A DNA stretch of 31,053 nucleotides from Schoenoplectus triqueter. Its lineage: Eukaryota; Streptophyta; Magnoliopsida; Poales; Cyperaceae. The position numbers and the translations under genes are program-made. Position 1 is the stretch's first letter. Each line of letters starts with the position of its first letter. The notes beneath the pieces are model-generated. The model made no database searches. It saw only the letters and a list, made by a program, of their open reading frames with translations, and was not told the origin of the DNA. Shown here piece after piece: positions 20,201-28,210 of the stretch. The stretch covers positions 1 through 31,053 of the forward strand of contig CAXKVV010000970.1 in NCBI GenBank assembly GCA_964058805.1, given 5' to 3'.

Positions 20201-23200
20201 AGCATTCTGCCAACACTAAGTAAAAGAGAGAATATCTAAAGATGCAATGAATGCTCCATAACTAGGTGATATGTGAGAGTAAGAGACAATGAGTAATATC
20301 ATGATCAGGGTACAACCCATATCGATCAGATGGGACCCACGTGTTCCGCCTTACTAATAAAGGAGTGGGAGGAGTAGAGAGAGGAATCATATCACCTGGA
20401 TAATCTGGGTCTGTGGTGGATGATGAAGGTTCTCCGAAGTCGAGGCAGGCAAGGACAAGGGACGTGGGACAAGCAACTCTACGAGCTCATTTCTCCTCAT
20501 GTACACTCTCAGCTCCCCCTGAGCTAGAGTCTCACTCTCATCATCCTGAGCCGGCACAACAACCGACTCCATAACTGGCACAAACTCCACAATCGGAACA
20601 ACCAGCTGAACTGGCACAACAACCGGCTCCATAGCTGACTCAACTGGCTCCACAACAATCGGCTCCACAGCCGACTCAACTGGACAAGAAATGGTTCCCA
20701 ACACTCACCGTCCTGAACTCACCACTACCACTACTCTCCCCCTCTCACCGTACACCTCCAGTATCGAGCGAGTTTCCAAAAAGTAAGGATACCCCAGAGG
20801 AGAAGTATGGCTCATGCTCTCGAAATGTGACATCCATACTCACAAACAACCTCCTTTCAATGGGGCTCCAACAGACATATCCCTTCTGAGTGGCTGAGTA
20901 TCCCACAAAGACACTCTTGATTGCTCTCGGATCCAATTTTCCCACCGCTGATCTATTGTCCTGCACAAAACACACACAACGAAGGTCCTTAGAGGAAGAT
21001 TATCTCCCTTTGTAGTTCGTACCTTTCCATACCTAAAATGGGCACTCCAAAACTCGTGAGGGCATCCTATTGATAAAAAATGTGGTTGTCAAGACTGTTT
21101 GTCCCCACAAGTACTTTGGGACATTCATCGCAATCATCATACTCCGAGTTACCTCAAGGAGATGACGATTTTTCCTTTCTGCTGCCACATTCTGCTCTGG
21201 TGTGTATGAGCAAGTGGTTTGATGTTGAATTCTCTGAGATGACAAATACTCCCTAAATGCTTTGTTGGTATACTATGTCCCATTATCAGACCTCAATACC
21301 TTTACTACAGCCCCATATTGAGTCTGAACCCCTTTGTGGAAGTCTCTAAAGCATACAAGCACATCACTTTTACTTTTCATAAGATATAGCCAAATAACAT
21401 GAAAACAATAATCAATAAAAGACACAAAATATCGAAATCCATTAAAAGTTGTTGTTGGACAAGGGTCCCATACATCAAAATGTATCAACTCAAAAACACA
21501 AGAGCTCCTATTATCAGAACTAACATATGAGCTCCTGATATGCTTTTTCAACTCACAAGCATCACAAAAAAGTTTATCTTCCTTAGCCCTTTCAAACAAA
21601 CGGGATACAATCGACTCAAAAGACTAAAAGAATGATGACCCAAATGCCTATGGTGAAGTAACAACAAGTCCTTCACTCTACTCTCGTCTCCTCCTGATTT
21701 CTCAACTATGGATGAAAGGGCCGAGTCCATTACCTCACGATCCATGTACCACAATCCACTATGCCATGTCCCAGTCCCAAGAATCTTGCCCGTCATCTTC
21801 TCTCGGAAAATCACCTTTGGGATATCAAACAAAACAACACATTTTAGTTGGAGGATAATGGCATTTATAGACGAGATTTACAGGAAAAGGAGCATGCAAA
21901 ACTTTGGACAAAATCGAAGTGTCGGTACATTTTACCGTACCCTTACCAACCACAGGACGATTCATACCATCGGTTGTCTTGACACTCAATGGAATTGCTA
22001 AGCGAGTATAGGAAGAGAACTCCCTAGCAGTGCCCGTCACATGCCCGGATGCCCCAGAATCGATAATCCACTCGGATGATCGAGGTGTGGGAAAAAAAGC
22101 AAGAGCAAGCGAATCACATATACCTTGGGTTGTGGCTACAGAGTAAGCAATATTACCCTTGAACGAAGACAAGGTGGATACACCATCTACCGCCCCCGCT
22201 TCCTTCTGCTTCCTCTGAAGCACCTCCAAGTACATTTTATCCTCTTCCGAGAAGACAACACTCGGCGCAGAGTCTTCTTCCTCCCCCTCTACCATCAGAT
22301 TGGTCCGGTAACTTCCTCGTCCACCACCACTCCTGCCTCCACGACTACGACCCCTACCTCCAAACTGCCCTCTTCCACCCAAATCTCTTTCCTTGGGTGG
22401 CTTAAGGCAAACTCGCCTCAGGTGGCCTATCTCCCCACAATTATAGCACCTACGAGTCTCCACCTGTCGTACCTGAGCTCGCAGTAGTCAAGGCGGATTG
22501 CGTGCCGAAATGCATACTCTGATCAGAGTGTAGCCTCATGCGACTCTCCTCCTGTATCATCGCTGCAATAGACTCATCCAATGATGAAATCGTCGGCTGG
22601 GCTAGGAGAATTGATCTCTTCTGATCAAAGGCTGGGCTCATACCTCCTAGGAACTTCATCGTCCTCCCTTGTGCAAAGATCTTCCCCTTCTTGCACTTCG
22701 GGTCACTACAACTTGACATTGACGAGAAGTGATTCAAATTTGCCCACATCCACTCCAGATAGATGGCATACTCCTGAATCGATTTGTCACATTGTACCAC
22801 TGCATCTATATCTCGCTGGATCTGAAACACCCTCATGTGGTTCTCAGTTCCAGCGTAGATCCTCTTCAGCTTTGCTCAGATATCCCTCACTATTTGAAGG
22901 CCATCCACTAATGAAGAAACTGATGGGACCATCGAGTTGAGTAACCATGTGAACAACTGAGCATGTGTGGTCCTCCACTCGTCGGCCTGAGCACTGTCAC
23001 TACCTGGCTCGGTTCCTGTCAGATATCTCTCTAGTCTCTTCCCAACTATAGCGGCCTCAATCTGACGCGACCAACTCAGATATGTAGCCGGTCCATCAAG
23101 CTTCAGATCCACGGGAGGAAGATCTAGCTTAACCTGTACCTGAGCAGATGCGGAGTTAGTGGCCCTCGTCGAGATGCTCGCTCCCTATATAAGCCCGACC

Positions 23201-26200
23201 AAGACTTTTAGAACCTCGAGATTGATCTTCCCTAGAAACTCCAATCCTTTACCTCCCGCACCATCTCCTTCTTCAGACATCTCTTACTCAGATTCAAGTC
23301 CCGATCACGAATCATGTGCGACTTCCTTTCTTTTCTTCCAAACCCGACCTTGCACTCTTAGATTTTCGTCATCTCAAACTTTTTTTTCTTCTTCTTGACC
23401 CGATCTTGATCTACTTAACAATCCAAGACCAAGATCCCATGCCCGATCACCCTACCACGGGTATCGTGGGTTATATGCCCCCCACGCCGGCCTAATCAAC
23501 CAACGGGGTCGACTTAGTCTACGGCCGGCCCTAGAAGAGAGGAGCTCGGCCTCAGGGAGAGAAGGAAGTGAGAGGAAAAAAAGAGGGACTAGTGGGCGGT
23601 TGCTACAGTAGCCGCGAGATGAACAGTACCGCAGAACAGCCAACCCTTGCTCTTATACCAAACTGAATTTGAGATAAAAATGAACTTATCTTTTATTCAA
23701 TTACTACAATGTCTTTATATAAGCGTACAACCGTGTACAATAGGAAAGACATACTAATTAATACTAATTGATATTTGATCTCTAATTGATACCCATCAAT
23801 ACTTGCTATATCTAACAAATACCAACAAAATGATTAGTTGGTCATAGCTATGCTAGTTTCGTTGTGTCAGTGATGCTGCCATGCACACATGACATAATAC
23901 AAGGATCAGATGAAACTATGAAAACTTGACTTATATTACTACAATCGGCAGATATTACATTGCCGAAACTCAACTCAGTTGGCATATTTAGTACTAGAGA
24001 AACCAAAGCGCGTAATTTAATAGGGGAATGGCACATTGGGCGTGCACTAAAAAAAGCCATACATGGCTACAGACAATTTATCATTCAAAGAGGAGGGAAA
24101 GAGATTATATGTTAGAACCTTCGATCTGATGCATGCCACTTAGAACTCTCAGGTGCAAAACCAGGCTTCAGAATATACCTCCCCGGAGCTTGATAAGTCG
24201 CAATCTAGTAAAAACAGTATGCCATGTTAGTATATTCCATTGATTCTCATAAATGAACCCCTATGGCCCTATTGAAATAAGTGTATTCCATATTACTTAC
24301 AGCTTTCACAATGGTCTCGATCTTCTTTGCAGAATCTGAAAATGAGTTGCCTGCAGCTTTTTCCAAGGCCTAGAAACAGGATACATGGAGGCCACAATCA
24401 AGCTATTGGAGAAGTAAAAAAACAGGAGCTTGACAAAGAAATAGCAAAAAGATGCATCACATTCCACAGATCTTTTTCCCTGATCGTTTCAAGGCAAAAC
24501 AAGGCTTAGCCGACATAAGTAGTTTATATTCTGTTTCATTGTGCTTTGAGACTGATAACCATTGTTTTTTAATATAAAACCCTGATAAAACAAAAAAAAT
24601 GCCAAAACTAATCCAAAAAAGGATCTCAATCACTAAGCTGACAAAACAAAAAGTTCACACAAAGATAGGTAAAAGTAAATAATAAATATAAAGAACACCT
24701 TTAAGTTCATTCCCTTGGGGTTTTCAGAGAGTATATTGATCAAAAGGCCCTGCAAATCTGTCAAATTCTCATTTAAGTTACGGACCCTGGAGCCGTTGCC
24801 TGACCTAACTGGTGTTCCCTTCTCAATTCTCTTACTTCCATCTCTATGCAATTTTTGAGGCGTAATATCTTCCTTAATCGTCTCGACAGACAAATCCACG
24901 CTTGACCCCCTGAGAGAATACTGAGGCGGCGATGGGGCAGACGAAACAGACGGAGCATTTTTGGAAAGGCCAGTTGAAGGTGGGACAACCTTAGTAATTG
25001 TCTTAGGTGGAGCAGCTATTGGGACTAGAAAAATGTAAATAAATAAAAGCTGAAAGAATTAAAAATATCATTTTATTTTTGTTATGAGTATTTCAAGTAT
25101 TATAGCTAAAGTTAGATTACAAGATTTACGCCACATCATGATGTACAAGCCCATTGGTAACTGGTATATGTATAGCTGTACTCATTATAGGTTTGGTAAG
25201 AACATAATCATCTGAGGCTCGAATCTTGACAGAAACTATATATGGTTATCAGAATGTTATGTATCTTCATATTCTTTTAGTGGAAACAGTAGACAGTTCA
25301 GAACAACATTATAGTGGCAACTGGCAAGAATTTAGAAATGCTATCAAACAATTAGCTGACCTTGGTTTGATTTCTTGAAGAACTTGTCCTTTTGACCCCA
25401 CCTTCGCATGCTTCCTGAAAAAATTAATTATATTTAAGAATGTTTTTAAGCGCCATGCTATTAAAGAACAATGAATTGCATGTACTAACCCTCAACACCT
25501 GCAGCAGCCATTGACTTGACCTGCTTCTGTACAGACGGATTTGCCGGGTCCAGAATAATTGATCTGTAACAATATATTAGAATGTATTAATAGATTAATA
25601 GAGTATCTTGCACCTTTGCACCTACAATAAAATATAGATCAAACTATTATGTACCTGGCACAAACATACTGAACAAAATTTGACTAAGTATATTGCACTC
25701 ACAAATAACATACAAACCAAAATAGCACGTACCCGATACAAACACATTGATGTGTGCTCAGCTTATGTGTTAATAAAAGTGCATAGCAGCACCATTGATG
25801 GCCATGTGGAATAAAAAGTTGAATTTGGAACAATAAGAAAAGGGCTGTACTTGCGTGACTTTGATTGGAGCTCAGCCTGGACGGAGCGCATCTTAACTTG
25901 GTTTTTAGCCGACTCATCAAGAATTCGTTGAACATTCATTTTTCGAAGAGCAGAGCCCCGTTCAATCAGGAGACCAGTGCCATCCTCGCCATTTCGACAG
26001 ACCTCATAAATGTCACATACACCCAACTCAGGAGACCATGTGAAATTGTATTCCTTCAAACCAACTTCAATCACCTGACAAATCCAAAAGCAGATAATTA
26101 AATGAATTAGGGGTTTGCATAATCTTATATAATACTGGTACAGATGAGAAAGTGGTAAACTGGTTGATAATATATTCTGAGCTTTCAAACTTTCTTTTAG

Positions 26201-26837
26201 TTTAAAACCATGTAAAAAGAACAAAACACCATTTCTGAGCTTTCAAACTTTCAATTCTCTTTGCTAATCTCCACCACAACAGAATTGGTTTTATAGAGTT
26301 AGACGATTATTCAATAATTCTTCATTTTGCTATGCCGCTACGTAACTCAACTTTTATCTCTAGGAATATTCCAAAATCATGCCGAAGAGAAATTAGCATT
26401 GGGCGCTAAGAAAACACAATCCTATTTTATTATTCCATTAGCTCCACGCGAAAAATTACCAACAGCAGAAGTAAATGTGTGTGTGTGTGTGTGTGTGTGT
26501 TACTGATCAAACTCACATTCTCAGACGAGTTCAGCGAATTCGAGCCAAACTTAATTCTCGCAGTGCCGCCTTGTGCCTCGCACCGTCTGATCTCATCTAC
26601 TAAATCAGGAGTCAACCTTATAATCGAGGCGAAATCAGGCAAACCCCCCGACTCAAGGCTGAATGTCTCCTCTCGAATAGGCGGCGCACTAGCTGACGCG
26701 GAGGGACCACCACGGCCCCGGCCGCGGGATGCAGAAGGGATCGGCGCGCGTCCCAATGAACCTCCAGGGCGAGGCGGTGGCGCCGTCATCCCCGGACGCC
26801 TCCCACCTCCACCTCCTCCTCGTCCTGGCTTGAACAT
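14220..26837 (-). CDS. Plant ELL-like RNA polymerase II elongation factor (OCEL domain), 13 coding exons
   Basis: Homologue of ELL, which suppresses Pol II pausing; plant members are often annotated as dentin sialophosphoprotein-like. Coding exons: 26837-26517, 26074-25851, 25563-25490, 25414-25361, 25024-24699, 24369-24301, 24204-24119, 17926-17604, 16954-15457, 15207-15130, 14927-14816, 14410-14360, 14279-14220. All are GT-AG and in phase, total 1091 residues. In order: Gly/Arg/Pro-rich N-terminus (1-65); a conserved ELL-type N-terminal region (about 70-210); a winged-helix-like segment across exons 5-7 (about 305-384: NLTDLQGLLINILSENPKG, then PGRYILKPGF). A Ser/Asp-rich acidic linker follows (about 455-520), with DLNLSP at 534-539 and a bipartite basic patch (KRPSTDRLPDAKRSK). 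The Lys/Glu-rich coiled OCEL domain occupies about 985-1091 (FEEYIKEFQEKYPIYLSLNK) and ends NHNIDR. The start is the first in-frame ATG (MFKPGRGGG); the open frame upstream has no ATG. Intron 7 is 6.2 kb because of a retrotransposon. It is nuclear by inference. Confidence 0.92.
18001..18472. mobile_element. Candidate non-autonomous TIR element, about 470 bp
   Basis: Near-matching inverted termini: TTTTAGTCCTCAAAACTTT at 18002-18020 and, on the other strand, TTTTAGTTCTCAAACTTTT from 18471 to 18453. It has no coding content. It sits in ELL-like intron 7, directly beside the 3' LTR. No clean target duplication was found (AAAATTTCAG before, AAAATTCAAG after at 18481-18490, only approximately alike). 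Confidence 0.5.
18494..18691 (-). repeat. 3' LTR of the copia element, with 30-bp internal duplication
   Basis: It matches the 5' LTR but its outer U3 end is duplicated: a 30-bp unit (18638-18667) is repeated at 18668-18697. Each copy contains the LTR start plus the adjacent CCCC-rich (polypurine on the coding strand) flank. Counting only one copy, the LTR is 168 bp. AATAAA on the minus strand lies at 18527-18522 and the TATA-like motif at 18553-18543. Because the element has the same orientation as the ELL-like gene, this poly(A) signal is in sense with host transcription. Confidence 0.9.
18692..18698 (-). other. Polypurine tract of the copia element
   Basis: The minus strand reads GAGGGGGAA directly before the outer TGTTGG of the 3' LTR, the expected place for plus-strand priming. 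A second purine run, GGGGAA, sits at 18667-18662 within the 30-bp duplication. Confidence 0.7.
18699..22463 (-). pseudogene. Broken copia pol: zinc knuckle, protease, integrase, RT, RNase H
   Basis: From 22463 down: a CCHC knuckle (CYNCGEIGHLRRVC) and RG-rich tail; an aspartic protease with IDSGASGHVTG; the GAG-pre-integrase HRHLGHHSF; the integrase core with HFDVWDP, RSDNGT and AERKNRHLLEV (DDE residues recognisable); reverse transcriptase with LYGLKQSPRAWF and an intact YVDD box (about 19650); RNase H with CDSDWA, YDNKSA and KHVEIDRFFIKE. Frame changes occur near 21830, 21590 and 19320. In-frame stops include TAG at 21275-21273 just after the second catalytic Asp and TGA at 19916-19914. The LHQHDMKFLHGD segment appears to lack two residues usual in the family. 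It ends at the stop at 18699. Confidence 0.9.
20500..20704 (-). repeat. Val-Glu-Pro repeat linker between integrase and RT of the copia element
   Basis: The minus strand encodes an imperfect short-period repeat (VESAVEPIVVEPVESAMEP and variants), with matching DNA units built on CCGACTCAACTGG/CCGGCTCC. It lies in the variable spacer after the integrase C-terminal region. It has no catalytic motif and is probably a low-complexity tether expanded by slippage. Confidence 0.7.
22450..23280 (-). pseudogene. Broken copia gag
   Basis: The probable gag start is the ATG at 23280 (MSEEGDGAGGKG). The frame carries the copia gag-like stretch LDGPATYLSWSRQIEAAIVG (about 23100-23040). It is interrupted by an in-frame TAG at 23187-23185 and a TGA at 22878-22876; the second falls where a tryptophan is expected in this family. 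The frame then reopens through MRVFQIQRDIDAVVQ to a stop at 22450. A one-base frame change near 22463 separates it from the zinc-knuckle portion. Confidence 0.85.
23649..23660 (-). other. Primer-binding site, initiator Met tRNA type
   Basis: Three bases inside the 5' LTR the minus strand reads TGGTATAAGAGC. This differs at one base from TGGTATCAGAGC, the complement of the 3' end of plant initiator methionine tRNA used by most copia elements. Confidence 0.85.
23664..23827 (-). repeat. 5' LTR of the copia element (164 bp)
   Basis: On the minus strand it begins TGTTGGTATTTG and ends CTCAAATTCA, the usual TG...CA limits. It contains a TATA-like CTTATATAAAG (23723-23713) and an AATAAA (23697-23692) only about 16 bases further on. 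It is very short for a plant LTR. It matches 18494-18691 over its whole length, except for the extra 30-bp unit and a 4-bp indel there. Confidence 0.92.
26476..26501. repeat. (GT)13 microsatellite in intron 1 of the ELL-like gene
   Basis: It reads as a (CA)n tract on the transcribed strand and begins about 14 nucleotides after the exon 1 donor (AAT/GTGAGT at 26517/26516). Intronic CA repeats this close to a donor can influence splicing in other eukaryotes; relevance here is inference. Confidence 0.95.
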
Positions 26838-27092
26838 GCGCTCAGAAACGCGAGAGATGTTGAAAGGAGCTAGAGGGGAATTACTGAATTGGCCAATTTG
26901 GGGATGATGCGAACCTTTCTCCTGTGTGATTCTCTCTCTTTCGCTCTCTCTTTCAGCTTTCTCTTTCAGCTTTGTTTCGGCGGCTTCATCTGAGTTCGGC
27001 ACTTGCGCTCGATTTGGACCCAATTCATGGGTCGAGGTTTAAAATATGAGGAATTGAGGATCTATTTAGACTCAGATTTCGGGTCGGTCCGA
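26838..27092 (-). promoter_or_regulatory. 5' leader/promoter-proximal region of ELL-like gene
   Basis: The sequence immediately upstream of the ATG stays open in frame for about 60 codons but contains no in-frame ATG. It is rich in GAAAGAGAGAG (minus strand), typical of plant leaders. An out-of-frame ATG lies at 27028-27026. A weak AT-rich TATA-like block (CATATTTTAAA) lies at 27048-27038. The transcription start is not determinable. Confidence 0.4.
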
Positions 27093-27141
27093 TTATTATT
27101 ATTTTTTATTTTTTTATTTTTTTATTTTTTTATTTTTTTAA
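27093..27141. repeat. ATTTTTTT minisatellite
   Basis: About five copies of an 8-bp T-rich unit follow (ATT)n. Degenerate GATTCGATCCGATTC and GGGTCGGTCC motifs follow on both sides (27075-27210 and again about 27380-27400), a common low-complexity plant repeat. Confidence 0.85.
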
Positions 27142-27849
27142 ATATAATTTGATTCGATTCGATCCGATTCATTTAAAATTGAATCAAACAAATTTTGACG
27201 GATCCGATCCCACCCGAATGGGCCACAAATTGATCTGATTAGATTCAAATAAAATAATAAAATGTATAAATTATCATTTTATGTATTTTTAAATAACTTA
27301 ATATTAATTAATCTTAATTATTATATATAATATTTAATTAGTATTAAAATGCAAAATAAATTAAAAATATATAATTAAATAGATCGGGTCGATCTGTATC
27401 CAACCCAATCCTTACGGAGTGCAAGAGAAGGAGAGAGCGAAGAAACAACATCTGTTATCTTGCTCCATAGTTCAAATAGTAGAGGGTGAGAGGAGAGACT
27501 ACCATATTCATTTTTGTTCAAATCTTTTACCTCCGATTTTGAGGGTCAGAAATGTAACCCTCTCTTCATTGTCGGTCGCTTCCACTCCATTACATTTCAT
27601 TTCATGCTCTATTCGGGAGCACAGCGTTAGAGAATCAAAAAATCTTGATCTATATCAGATACATATATTCTCAGATCATTTCTGGTCAAATCAAGTTCAA
27701 GTCAGATTCATCATATTTGTTCAAGTTTTGACACCCGTAATTTATAGATAGATAAATATTTAAACTTTAATTTTATGGAGACAAATTTTTAATTATAGAT
27801 AATTTTAGTGGTATATGTTTGAATTTCTCATTTATTTATAAAAGGGATT
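27142..27849. other. Upstream intergenic region; no gene recognised
   Basis: AT-rich, with GATCCGAT/GGGTCGATC-type degenerate repeats up to about 27415. A plus-strand open frame at 27419-27751 has no recognisable motif and I do not regard it as a gene. Confidence 0.4.
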
Positions 27850-28210
27850 CAGTTTTTTTAGTGGTATTGAATGTCATTAATTTACTTTTTAATTTATATT
27901 TTAAAATTTAATATTTAAATTTGAACCTAAATTATTGATCTTGTTCTTTTTTTGTACTAGACATATGCTCATAAAATTTTATGATTTTTTGAGATCATTT
28001 GATATTAGATCAAATGATAACAAAATAAATGTGTAAAAATTAATCAATTAGTTAACTATATTTATGACATTCAAAAATCATAAAATTTTACGAGCATACA
28101 TCTATCGTAAAAAGGAACAAGATCAATAGTTTGAATTTAAATTTTAAATATTAAATTCTAAAATATAAATTAAAAAATAAATTAGTAACATCCAGTACTT
28201 TTGATGAAAA
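27850..28210. mobile_element. AT-rich foldback element, about 360 bp
   Basis: The left arm (about 27852-27990) includes AATTTATATTTTAAAATTTA, TTGATCTTGTTC and TGCTCATAAAATTTTATGAT. The right arm (about 28072-28206) mirrors it with scattered differences. A small second hairpin (ATCATTTGATATTAGATCAA) lies in the loop at 27994-28018. No coding content. Confidence 0.7.

Larger units (their letters stand above)
18494..23827 (-). mobile_element. Degenerate Ty1/copia LTR retrotransposon in intron 7 of the ELL-like gene
   Basis: Two similar LTRs in direct orientation bound a 5.3-kb element read on the minus strand, the same direction as the host gene. Inside, in order from 23663 down, are a primer-binding site, gag with a CCHC knuckle, protease, integrase, reverse transcriptase and RNase H. 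Integrase before RT is the Ty1/copia order. The reading frame is broken by several stops and shifts, so it is non-autonomous now. Hand comparison of the LTRs shows roughly 11 substitutions plus a 4-bp indel over about 164 bp (near 7 percent), so the insertion is not recent. The five bases outside the ends (AGCAT left, AAATG right) do not match, so no target-site duplication is visible. The clade was not determined. Confidence 0.95.

Noticed and set aside
23649..23660. tRNA gene
   Set aside because: Only the short primer-binding complement of a tRNA 3' end is present; there is no cloverleaf.
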